A DNA stretch of 58,806 bases from Laceyella sediminis. GTDB taxonomy: Bacteria > Bacillota > Bacilli > Thermoactinomycetales > Thermoactinomycetaceae. Of this stretch, positions 52,426-58,806 are shown in pieces. Made by a program: the position numbers and the translations under genes. The notes under the pieces were generated by a model. The model had not been told where the DNA came from, searched no databases, and worked only from the letters and a program-made list of their open reading frames with translations. Each line of letters opens with the position of its first letter. Within the stretch, counting starts at the first letter, position 1. The stretch is taken from positions 1-58,806 of the forward strand of contig NZ_PVTZ01000017.1 of NCBI RefSeq assembly GCF_003003125.1, given 5' to 3'.

Positions 52426-52851
52426 CTACCGATGACGGGCACAATCCTCAGAGCAGGTACGCCCCATCATCGTCGCTTCTATATCCGGAAAAGAGGTAAA
52501 CCTATAATATCCGGCTTCTTCTTTACTGGACACCTTTTTATTGCACCAGTCACATTTAAATGACCATTCTTCTTTTCGATCTAAGCCAAATTCCGTGTAG
52601 TAGTAAACAAGCGAACCGTGCCGATTATAACGGTTACTAAAATCGAATCCGTCATATGAGAAATCTAGAACTAAATTATGCTGACTAATGATCTCGTCTA
52701 CATCGTCCAGTTCATAGAACTCAAGTAATTTCTGAATGATCTCTAGTGCCTGCTCTTTTCCGATAATGTAGCGTCGATCAGTCATGAAAACGTCTGAACC
52801 CTTTATCTCAATAAAAATGGGCCTCTCTGGTTGCTTCCACTTCTGCGACAA
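52426..52851 (-). CDS. hypothetical protein with C-terminal Cys-rich motif
   Basis: The 141-residue AT-rich gene starts at TTG 52851 after GGGGGTGAT. The product is acidic with many aromatic residues and ends in FKCDWCNKKVSS...MMGRTCSEDCARHR, a CxxC ... CxxxC arrangement likely to bind zinc. I do not recognise the family. Upstream in-frame ATG 52884 lacks a ribosome site. Confidence 0.6.
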   Translation of the reverse strand: MSQKWKQPERPIFIEIKGSDVFMTDRRYIIGKEQALEIIQKLLEFYELDDVDEIISQHNLVLDFSYDGFDFSNRYNRHGSLVYYYTEFGLDRKEEWSFKCDWCNKKVSSKEEAGYYRFTSFPDIEATMMGRTCSEDCARHR

Positions 52852-53012
52852 ATAATCACCCCCATTTGATTTTATTAGAAACATACGTCAATATCACGTG
52901 ACAATTAGGAAAATAGAATCAAGGTATGCGCTACATGCAACTTTGCACTAGTTCGTTTATGTGCGTCCAAAAATGGTTAAATCTCATGTCAGTCAGATAG
53001 TTGACATAAAAG

Positions 53013-53040
53013 AAGAGACTTCTATGAGTCTCTTTGTTTT
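53013..53040. terminator. hairpin with T-rich flanks
   Basis: AAGAGACT (53013-53020) pairs with AGTCTCTT (53027-53034), followed by TGTTTTG on the plus strand and TCTTTTATG on the minus. No gene clearly ends here. Confidence 0.5.
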
Positions 53041-53089
53041 GCATATGTAACTGAATGATTGCTTAAGATATTGTATTTTTCAATCAGAA

Positions 53090-53575
53090 TTGGATCGAAT
53101 GCTCATTTCCTTGGAAGGGCTTTTAGATATGATGTTGAACAGGAGGAATATGGAAATACCCTCTGAAAGGATGAGAAAAGTGACAATACACCTAGACGAA
53201 ATGAATCTGCTCAGTCCTCCATTCCGTAACGATTTAACAAGGATCACGAACAGCCTAACGAAAAGGCGTATTATTTGGAACTGGCCCAAAGACAAAAAGC
53301 GCCTTCAACGTCAGCTGTACAAACATGATGTATGCACTGATAAAGAGTTTATGATCCATCTAGCCTCTTATTTCAATGAAATCAAGCCCCTTCTTCTACA
53401 ATCCTATCAAGAAGAATACCCAGGTGAACATCCAACTCCATCCCAACTAATCAACTGGATGAGGGATTGCATGATTGTCTCCAAGCTTCTTGGAAGAAAA
53501 AAAGAACTGAAGACATGGATTGAAATCATCGATATGTGTGAATGGCTACAAGAAGATAAATTAATGAAAATTTAA
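53090..53575 (+). CDS. hypothetical protein
   Basis: A 161-residue, charged, probably helical protein (SYFNEIKPLLLQSYQEEYPGEHPTPSQLINWMRDCMIVSKLLGRKKELKTWIEIIDMCEWLQEDKLM at the end). The start is uncertain: TTG 53090 has no ribosome site, whereas ATG 53150, after AGGAGG at close spacing, would give about 140 residues. AT-rich composition suggests acquired DNA. Not recognised. Confidence 0.5.
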   Translation: MDRMLISLEGLLDMMLNRRNMEIPSERMRKVTIHLDEMNLLSPPFRNDLTRITNSLTKRRIIWNWPKDKKRLQRQLYKHDVCTDKEFMIHLASYFNEIKPLLLQSYQEEYPGEHPTPSQLINWMRDCMIVSKLLGRKKELKTWIEIIDMCEWLQEDKLMKI

Positions 53576-53842
53576 AAAAGGTTGGGGTTGATCATTGGCT
53601 CTCGAAAACATAGCCCGTCTGGTAAAACTTGTGGATTGTACCATATAGTGGTGGGACGATTGACAAATGGCCTGTATCTGATCGCCCCATGTAAAAGTGA
53701 CAAAAGAAACCTCATCCGATCTTAAAAGAAGCAACATTTCCTATGAGCTAATAAAAGTAAAAGAACCGTCGCAAAGACCGTTCTTTTACTTTTGTTTTCT
53801 TCGATTGTTCCCAGGCACCACTGTCCCGAATAGCTGGCTTGC
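53576..53842. other. intergenic region with strong terminator
   Basis: AAAAGTAAAAGAAC (53753-53766) pairs perfectly with GTTCTTTTACTTTT (53780-53793), followed by GTTTTCTT: a 14-bp stem that can end transcription in either direction. Nothing else was recognised. Confidence 0.7.
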
Positions 53843-54073
53843 TCAGCTGATCGGCACCAAGTGCCACGTCAACGGCTCTGTTGACAGATGAACCCATTTC
53901 CTGTGTGAATGGGGTGGTTGGAGCCAATTCCAATATCCCAAGCAGCCTGAAATGACGTACAGATTGTCCCCTTTCTGCTCAAAGTGCCAAACCGTTGACT
54001 CCCGTTCCTTGTCAAGAACCAACCAACGCTTCAATCCCCTGACCCAAGTCACCGACTCTTCCTTGTCCAACAT
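53843..54073 (-). CDS. small hypothetical protein, second of an overlapping pair
   Basis: A 76-residue Trp-rich protein (VTWVRGLKRWLVLDKERESTVWHFEQKGDNLYVISGCLGYWNWLQPPH...). Its ATG overlaps the stop of the upstream gene as TAATG, a classic coupled arrangement. Alternatively the two frames are halves of one gene split by a frameshift. Not recognised. Confidence 0.45.
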   Translation of the reverse strand: MLDKEESVTWVRGLKRWLVLDKERESTVWHFEQKGDNLYVISGCLGYWNWLQPPHSHRKWVHLSTEPLTWHLVPIS

Positions 54074-54303
54074 TAGCGCTTGGATGCGATATCTGGTATC
54101 ATCAAACCGATGAAGCCTGATCGGCGTCCCCCCAACGGATCAGACGCGTAATTCAGCAACACCGCTTGCTCCCAGCCAGACATTCTTTCAAAAGTCAACG
54201 GCCTTTGGCCATTGTTTCCAGGGACCAATTTATACATTTTGCTTGTGTCAATCCCATTCGACGACCCATTCATTTGTTTGTTCTCCACTAATTGCAATGA
54301 CAT
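54073..54303 (-). CDS. small hypothetical protein, first of an overlapping pair
   Basis: A 76-residue protein starting MSLQLVENKQMNGSSNG, with GAGGTGAG 8 bp before the ATG. The sequence MYKLVPGNNGQRPLTFERMSGWEQAVLLNYASDPLGGRRSGFIGL is not recognised. It is followed by an overlapping 76-residue frame. Confidence 0.5.
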   Translation of the reverse strand: MSLQLVENKQMNGSSNGIDTSKMYKLVPGNNGQRPLTFERMSGWEQAVLLNYASDPLGGRRSGFIGLMIPDIASKR

Positions 54304-54694
54304 TGGTCAACTCACCTCAAATTCCGTTAATACAGATAAGTTCTTCATCATCTCAATATATCATCCATCTTTTTCCATTAATTTGTTACCAATTTATTTC
54401 ATTTCTGGTTTGTGACACGATCTGGATCAGGGCTTAGAACGAAAAAAGTATTGGACACTCGTGACAAACGCTTTCATATCAGCTAGGCGCATGTCGATAC
54501 TAATAACGGAAGTCTGTGCAGCAAACAAATTTACATTTCAAATAAAAATACATGTTTTAACTCCAGCAAACATACGATTCGCAACGTCATGTAAGTCAAT
54601 GGCAATGAAATCAGCCTTTCCCCTTTTATTCATCTCAACGTTAGGAGTATAATATTTACAAATAGTATGATAAAATTTGAAAGGAGGGAGGGAT
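54304..54694. other. AT-rich intergenic region
   Basis: No gene was found. It lies between divergent genes and should hold both promoters; TATGATAAAAT near 54665 may be the -10 region of the CoiA-like gene. Confidence 0.45.
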
Positions 54695-55324
54695 GTGACG
54701 ATTCGAGCCAAACATCGGAAACGGTATAAGCTCGTCCCGTGCGCGATGGCCCCCGATGGGCAAATCATCTCGCCCGAAGAAGCGGTGCGCGGCAACCTGT
54801 ACCGGTGCCCCGAATGCAAAAAAGCATTGAGCCTGCGCTTTAGCAAATTGCAAAACCCCTATTTCGCGCACACGAACAAAATCAAGTGCAAACTGGAGCA
54901 TTCGTCAGTCGTCCTGGCCAAACATGTTCTCCATTTGGTGTTGACCCGTTGGATGAAGGGAAGCGGTGATCCTGTAGAAGTGCAACCCTTCTGCGAAAAA
55001 CGTTACGAACTCCCACGGGAAGAGATCCATCAAATCAAACTGAATCACGGCATTCGCATCCACCCCAAACGGACGCTCCACTCCCATCTCTCCCTGCTTG
55101 ATCAGCACGGTTATCCCATCTTGCACATCGAAATCCGGGATAAGCCCAGAACCCGGCACATCAAACATCCCTCTTGGCTGGAAGTCTCCGCGGAAGAAGT
55201 CTTATCTAATCCCTACCTACTTTCATCACTCAACCCATATACGAACTTTTCAACATCCATTCCAACCCAATTGAACTTATTTGATTTCGCTCCGCCCTAT
55301 CCTTCATTGCCTAGCCACCACTAA
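54695..55324 (+). CDS. CoiA-like competence protein domain
   Basis: The 209-residue protein has the CoiA N-terminal zinc-finger region (LVPCAMAPDGQIISPEEAVRGNLYRCPECKKALSLRFSKLQNPYFAH) and a nuclease-like second part with LHIEIRDKPRTRHIKHPSWLEVSAEEVLSNPYLL. Full CoiA proteins are longer and carry a complete restriction-like nuclease core, so this is a short or divergent member. GTG at 54695 has a strong AAGGAGGG upstream. Role in transformation is only suggested by family. Confidence 0.75.
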   Translation: MTIRAKHRKRYKLVPCAMAPDGQIISPEEAVRGNLYRCPECKKALSLRFSKLQNPYFAHTNKIKCKLEHSSVVLAKHVLHLVLTRWMKGSGDPVEVQPFCEKRYELPREEIHQIKLNHGIRIHPKRTLHSHLSLLDQHGYPILHIEIRDKPRTRHIKHPSWLEVSAEEVLSNPYLLSSLNPYTNFSTSIPTQLNLFDFAPPYPSLPSHH

Positions 55325-55758
55325 ACACGACTTTGCCTTTCTATTAGAGGAGTGCCGTGTCATCGGCTCATTATTTTGATCGATTCTGGTGAAGGAGGTG
55401 ATGCAGCAAGCAGGTGAACCTACGAGTGATTTCGCAAGTCATCGGCAAATGGAACATCCTTTTCCCAATGGGCAATCGTTGTCGCGTGCGCATAACACGG
55501 TTAGGAGGGCTTGCTTGGAAGAAATCAGCAAACGAACCAATGCATCACTAGGGTGTGTCTGATGAATAGGTCAGCGGCTCCAAAACCATTTTCTCATTCG
55601 CTTCACTTGTGCATCGGCGCTCCTCGAGAAAAGGTTTTTCCGCCGCTTCTTCCCCACCAACTTGATTTTCCAGACACGCCCTAGACAAAAAGAAAATACA
55701 TGCAAAAACATCGATGAAAAAAACATGGCTTCATACCATAACGAATGGGGAGATTTTC
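55325..55758. other. intergenic region with MITE B and a canonical Shine-Dalgarno
   Basis: AAGGAGGTG at 55392-55400 is a perfect ribosome site but opens only short frames (ATG 55401 or GTG 55414, 43-52 codons), none recognised. MITE B occupies 55548-55684. Confidence 0.4.
55548..55684. mobile_element. MITE copy B with TA target duplication
   Basis: This intact copy runs from GGGTGTGTCTG (55551) to CAGACACGCCC (55680-55681), flanked by TA within CTAG at both ends. The ends are inverted repeats differing at one position. The interior matches copies A and C. Confidence 0.88.
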
Positions 55759-56220
55759 ATGAATAGAAAAATGAAATCATTTGCAATCACAACAGCGGCA
55801 ACCATCATTTTCTCTGTTGGCATGTGTCACACCGATGTTGCCTTGGCATCCGCAAGCAAAACAAGCATCGAACGGCAAACGCAAGCCCTTAATCAAGTAG
55901 AAGTAAGTGCTTATTACGAATCGATCTGGATTGCTGGTGGCAAGCTTCTCCGTTTTACTGGCAATCCAGACAGCCGGATTGACGGCACGCTTTATTTGAT
56001 TGACAACCCTGACCTTCCACAACAGCCAGGCGGCAAATATATCGCTGTTCAGTTTTATGACAAAACCGGCAAGCTGGCGTACGAATTCAGACATGATGTG
56101 ACCGACATCCCCGACACCGGGAAAGAGCGGTATGTCCACTATTACGAAAAAGTGAAAGGCAACTACAAAGTGAAGGTTGTCGCGCACAACTTGGGCTTTG
56201 ACGGTGTGCTCGCCCATTAA
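55759..56220 (+). CDS. small secreted hypothetical protein
   Basis: The 153-residue precursor has a Sec signal peptide (MNRKMKSFAITTAATIIFSVG...VALASA, cleavage likely after ALA-SA near residue 31) and a mature domain of about 120 residues rich in beta strands (YYESIWIAGGKLLRFTGNPDS, YIAVQFYDKTGKLAYEFRHDV, YEKVKGNYKVKVVAHN). ATG at 55759 has GGGGAG; an upstream ATG adds 15 non-signal residues. I do not recognise the family. It has its own terminator. Confidence 0.7.
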   Translation: MNRKMKSFAITTAATIIFSVGMCHTDVALASASKTSIERQTQALNQVEVSAYYESIWIAGGKLLRFTGNPDSRIDGTLYLIDNPDLPQQPGGKYIAVQFYDKTGKLAYEFRHDVTDIPDTGKERYVHYYEKVKGNYKVKVVAHNLGFDGVLAH

Positions 56221-56249
56221 GTTCCGCTACACTGAAACAGCAGAAATAA

Positions 56250-56292
56250 AAAACCCTTAAAAGCATTCAATCCCTTGCTTTTAAGGGTTTTA
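56250..56292 (+). terminator. intrinsic terminator
   Basis: AAAACCCTTAAAAGC (56250-56264) pairs perfectly with GCTTTTAAGGGTTTT (56277-56291), a 15-bp stem ending in T-rich sequence. Confidence 0.93.
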
Positions 56293-56448
56293 TTATGCCC
56301 GCAGCTACATTGGGCGCTTGCTCTGCCGCGGATTAACTTATTTTCTGCTGATGCTTTTCAACGATCTGCACCAATTTCGTATAAAAAGCCTGACATGGGC
56401 AAAGCCTGCTATTATGCGCTCTGGTCGCACTAAGATAAAGGATGGGGG

Positions 56449-56722
56449 ATGGCATGCGAACCCGCGTTGTTAACTTGGAAGGAAGACTCTGCACTAGGGT
56501 GTGCCTGGCAAATCAAGTTGGTGGGGAAGAAGCGGCGGAAAAACCTTTTCTCGAGGAGCGCCGATGCACAAGTGAAGCGAATGAGAAAATGGTTTTGGAG
56601 CCGCTGGCCTATTCATCAGACACGCCCTAATCGAAGAACTCAGCCAAATCGGTATTCTGATGACAGTGGTCTTGGTCGGCCTAAAAACCAGCATCGGCAA
56701 AGGGAACCGGGAGTCGCGATGA
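56449..56722 (+). pseudogene. small ORF interrupted by MITE C
   Basis: An ATG at 56449 with AAAGGATGGGGG before it opens 16 codons (MACEPALLTWKEDSAL) up to the left TA. Removing the MITE and one TA joins these in frame to 30 codons ending GLKTSIGKGNRESR and TGA at 56720-56722, giving a 46-residue protein with a hydrophobic stretch (IGILMTVVLVGL). The exact in-frame restoration supports a small membrane peptide gene knocked out by the insertion. The function is unknown; a toxin-like peptide is one guess. Confidence 0.5.
56494..56630. mobile_element. MITE copy C, inverted, with TA target duplication
   Basis: The copy lies in opposite orientation to A and B: GGGTGTGCCTGGC at the left (56497) and CAGACACGCCC at the right (56627), flanked by TA. 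It shares with B almost the full interior, including GGTTTTTCCGCCGCTTCTTC in reverse complement. Confidence 0.88.
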
Positions 56723-56795
56723 ACTCATTTTGACCGCCGCAACCCCCTAGCAGTCGGCACAGGGATGATGAAATCGGCACTTTGGCGCGGATCGT

Positions 56796-57005
56796 TTATC
56801 TCCAGCGGCAAGACGGGTGCCAAGGGTTTTCACGACAGAAGCGACGACGGTCACGGCGGCAAGACGGATGCCAGGGGTTTTGGCGGCAGAACCAGCTTTG
56901 GTATTGATCGATGTTGGCTTCCTCTTCCAACATCGCTTCTAACTCTTCCCATTCACCCATCTCTTCGTCATTCAGCATATCTGGATAGAAATCCAACAAA
57001 TCCAT
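56796..57005 (-). CDS. candidate peptide precursor with tandem FCRxNPWHPSCR motif
   Basis: A 69-residue ORF with GTGAGGG 7 bp before the ATG. Residues 1-37 are strongly acidic (MDLLDFYPDMLNDEEMGEWE...), residues 38-69 strongly basic with two copies of FCRxNPWHPSCR separated by RDRRR. Each copy has Cys-X8-Cys. The two DNA copies (51-bp period) differ mainly at third codon positions while NPWHPSC is unchanged, which indicates selection on the peptide. The acidic-leader/Cys-core layout resembles ribosomal peptide precursors or cationic antimicrobial peptides. No modification or transport gene is adjacent, and I know no family. Confidence 0.65.
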   Translation of the reverse strand: MDLLDFYPDMLNDEEMGEWEELEAMLEEEANIDQYQSWFCRQNPWHPSCRRDRRRFCRENPWHPSCRWR

Positions 57006-57229
57006 GTTTTATCCCTCACTTTTTGTCATTGTGTAATTGTCATGAAAAATATATGTGGCACTTTCCTATTCCTCTCTGGGTGAATCAACCATTTACTCTA
57101 TATTCAGGCCGATGCCCTACCGAACCCACATGTTCCGGAAACATTCACAGACCTCGTCCGATTCACCCGCATCCATTGCATATGATGAGATTGGAACACG
57201 TTCATGATCAAAGGAAGTGGCAACCCAAC

Positions 57230-58129
57230 ATGGAATATGAAACGCTTTATGAAACTTACAAACCCTTGCTGATCTCAGTCGCTTACCGGATGGTCGGCAC
57301 GCTCGCGGACGCCGAAGATTTGGTTCATGATGTGTTTGTGAACATCCAGCGCAACGATGTCGGACTGATCCGCCATCCGCAGGCTTATCTCATCAAGTTG
57401 ATCACCAACCGCTGTTTGAACTTCTTAACATCCGCGCGCCAAAAAAGGGAGACCTATGTAGGGCCATGGTTGCCTGAACCCCTGCAAAGCCCAGGCGACC
57501 ACACAGACCCGGCGACGGAAGTGATCCAGCAGGAAACCATGGCCTACGGCTTGCTGGTGATGATGGAGCGGCTCTCGCCCGTAGAACGAGCCGTGTTCGT
57601 GTTACGGGAAGCGCTTGGTTATACTCATGCCGAAATCGCCCGTGTCTTGGGCAAATCAGAAGCCAATTGCCGCAAAATATACAGCCGCGCTAAAACCAAA
57701 TTGCAAACGTCCTCCGGCCTCCCCTCTTGCAAATCGGCTCAGGCCGAGGCACTGGCACAAGCATTTCAGCAAGCGGTTCATACCGGAAAGTTTGACCGTT
57801 TTATCGACTTGTTGACCGAACATGCCGTCTTGTTGTCTGATGGTGGCGGAAAAGTCCGCGCCGCCATTCAACCGATCATCGGCCGCGAACGTATCCGTGC
57901 CTTCTTGGAAGGCATCACCAGAAAAGGGGCTTTCAATGGCGTTCTATACCAAGTGACCCTGAATGGGCAACCCGGGCTGTTGTTGATTAAAAACGGACAA
58001 CAGGCTGTCAGCATGGCTATCAGCTTCGCCCCGCATGAGAACAGGACGCAAGCGACGCACCTCTTTCTCGTCAACAATCCCGATAAATTGCAACACCTCA
58101 GCCATCCCGCGAAACCGCCCCGGGAATGA
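57230..58129 (+). CDS. ECF41-type RNA polymerase sigma factor
   Basis: The 299-residue protein has sigma region 2 (LYETYKPLLISVAYRMVGTLADAEDLVHDVFVNIQ, ~5-40), region 4 (LSPVERAVFVLREALGYTHAEIARVLGKSEANCRKIYSRAKTKL, ~110-153) and a C-terminal SnoaL-like extension of about 130 residues that replaces a separate anti-sigma factor in ECF41/SigJ types. ATG 57230 is chosen because family similarity begins there; ATGs up to 15 codons earlier are possible. The gene next to it is a carboxymuconolactone decarboxylase-family gene, the classical ECF41 target. Confidence 0.92.
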   Translation: MEYETLYETYKPLLISVAYRMVGTLADAEDLVHDVFVNIQRNDVGLIRHPQAYLIKLITNRCLNFLTSARQKRETYVGPWLPEPLQSPGDHTDPATEVIQQETMAYGLLVMMERLSPVERAVFVLREALGYTHAEIARVLGKSEANCRKIYSRAKTKLQTSSGLPSCKSAQAEALAQAFQQAVHTGKFDRFIDLLTEHAVLLSDGGGKVRAAIQPIIGRERIRAFLEGITRKGAFNGVLYQVTLNGQPGLLLIKNGQQAVSMAISFAPHENRTQATHLFLVNNPDKLQHLSHPAKPPRE

Positions 58130-58151
58130 ACAAAAATAATTGCCGCCGCAA

Positions 58152-58178
58152 TGTCACATTTCCCCGTTGTCCGTTGTC
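58152..58178 (+). promoter_or_regulatory. ECF41-type promoter upstream of the CMD gene
   Basis: TGTCACA (58152-58158), 16 bp, TGTC (58175-58178) agrees with the ECF41 pattern TGTCACA-N16-CGTC except for one base. It lies 46 bp before the start of the downstream gene and after the sigma gene stop. Confidence 0.7.
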
Positions 58179-58223
58179 TATTACTATGCAGTACCCAATC
58201 CAAGGACAAACGGAGGAGATACG

Positions 58224-58676
58224 ATGAAAACGCGAATGAATTACCGCCAAGCCAACCCCGGTGCGTTGGCGACGATGTTTCAGCTAGAGAAGTTCATCAA
58301 TAGCTCAGGGCTCGAAAAAACATTGATTGAACTCATCAAGCTCCGCGTTTCGCAATTGAACGGCTGCGCGTATTGTGTGGCCATGCATGCCAAGGACTTG
58401 CGCAAATTGGGGGTGGAGGAAGAGCGCATTGACCTGCTCCCGGTATGGCGCGAGGCCCCCGTGTACACAGAAGCAGAACGGGCGGCACTGGCCTTGGCAG
58501 AAGCGGTCACGCACATCTCCGAGGCTGGAGTACCTGATGATCTGTATGAACAAGTTCGAGTCCACTACGACGAGACGCAGTTCGTAACACTCATCATGGT
58601 GATTAACACCATCAACAGCTGGAATCGCATCGCCATCTCTACCGGCATGTTTCCCGGATGTGATCGAGATTGGTAA
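58224..58676 (+). CDS. carboxymuconolactone decarboxylase (AhpD-like) family protein
   Basis: The 150-residue protein has the AhpD/CMD core: LIELIKLRVSQLNGCAYCVAMHAKDLRKLG (CxxC at residues ~50-53 with the following HxxD/K), WREAPVYTEAERAALALAEAVTHI and a final MVINTINSWNRIAI. CxxC proteins of this type act as peroxidase-like thiol reductants. GGAGGAG lies 6 bp before the ATG. It follows an ECF41 sigma gene and an ECF41-like promoter, so it is probably its regulated target. Confidence 0.93.
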   Translation: MKTRMNYRQANPGALATMFQLEKFINSSGLEKTLIELIKLRVSQLNGCAYCVAMHAKDLRKLGVEEERIDLLPVWREAPVYTEAERAALALAEAVTHISEAGVPDDLYEQVRVHYDETQFVTLIMVINTINSWNRIAISTGMFPGCDRDW

Positions 58677-58682
58677 AAAAGA

Positions 58683-58759
58683 GCGGGATGGGGTACCACA
58701 CCCCATCCCGCGAGGCTGCTGACAAACTGCCTTGAAAGGCAGGGTCAGCAGCCTTTTTT
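58683..58759 (+). terminator. double hairpin terminator
   Basis: GCGGGATGGGG/CCCCATCCCGC (58683-58693/58701-58711) is followed by nested stems GGCTGCTGAC/GTCAGCAGCC (58714-58723/58744-58753) and CTGCCT/AGGCAG, then TTTTTT. Confidence 0.93.
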
Positions 58760-58798
58760 GTCGAATCAATAAAAAACACTCTATAAGGAGTTTTTTCT

Positions 58799-58806
58799 AT
58801 GTTTAG
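58799..58806 (+). CDS. possible start of a further gene, cut by the window edge
   Basis: AAGGAG at 58785-58790 precedes an ATG at 58799-58801; only two further codons are visible, so nothing can be said about the product. Confidence 0.3.

Noticed and set aside
55401-55556. Short ORF after the perfect Shine-Dalgarno at 55392
   Set aside because: Start spacing is too short (ATG) or too long (GTG) and the peptide is unrecognised; without the MITE one frame would run into the secreted-protein gene, most likely by chance.
56765-57229. N-terminal extension of the ECF41 gene to 56765
   Set aside because: It runs antisense through the Cys-rich peptide gene and lacks sigma-factor similarity.

Overview
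The window looks like chromosomal DNA of a Gram-positive, endospore-former-type bacterium. The gene families (HelD, alanine dehydrogenase with a PucR regulator, CoiA-like, SbnA-I, DUF420), strong AGGAGG ribosome sites and U-tailed hairpin terminators all point to Bacillales. Moderate-to-high GC in most genes and the relatives I recall suggest a Thermoactinomycetaceae-like thermophile such as Polycladomyces; that placement is inference. No rRNA or tRNA gene was seen.

Layout. 1-480 is a short CRISPR array (six repeats, one spacer present twice) with no cas gene in view. 0.8-4.2 kb is an AT-rich accessory block: a PP2C-like phosphatase, a membrane-anchored protein of unrecognised family, and an XRE-TPR regulator overlapped by a 22-codon acidic micro-ORF. 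4.6-18 kb is mixed housekeeping: DinB, HelD, a dead IS701-type transposase, LysE, a B3/B4 protein, a desaturase, an FAD oxidoreductase, a LysR regulator divergent from an EamA exporter, an EmrE-like exporter, an MFS protein and a VanY-like lipoprotein. 18.8-28.1 kb is an amino-acid catabolism neighbourhood: kbl-tdh (threonine), ald with a PucR regulator (alanine), and proline dehydrogenase with a good sigma-54 promoter facing a divergent sigma-54 activator. 28-39 kb holds a methyltransferase, a DeoR regulator, a candidate structured RNA, a mismatch glycosylase, a DDAH-like enzyme, a two-component system, DUF420, a TetR-flavin monooxygenase pair, an ArsR-like regulator and a ClpP.

39.1-50.9 kb is the centrepiece: a nine-gene minus-strand operon matching, gene for gene and in order, sbnABCDEFGHI of staphylococci (staphyloferrin B). 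It encodes L-Dap synthesis (A, B, and I for O-phosphoserine), citrate synthesis (G), a decarboxylase (H), three NIS synthetases (C, E, F) and an exporter (D). Two Fur-box-like palindromes lie just upstream of sbnA. No siderophore importer is in the window.

51-58.8 kb is accessory again: a HigBA-like toxin-antitoxin pair, several AT-rich unknown genes, a CoiA-like gene, a secreted protein, two intact copies of a ~133-bp MITE (a third is at 25.05 kb), and a small gene whose product has an acidic N-terminal half and two copies of an FCRxNPWHPSCR motif, a peptide-precursor candidate. That gene is divergent from an ECF41-type sigma factor, followed by a carboxymuconolactone decarboxylase-family gene with an ECF41-like promoter.
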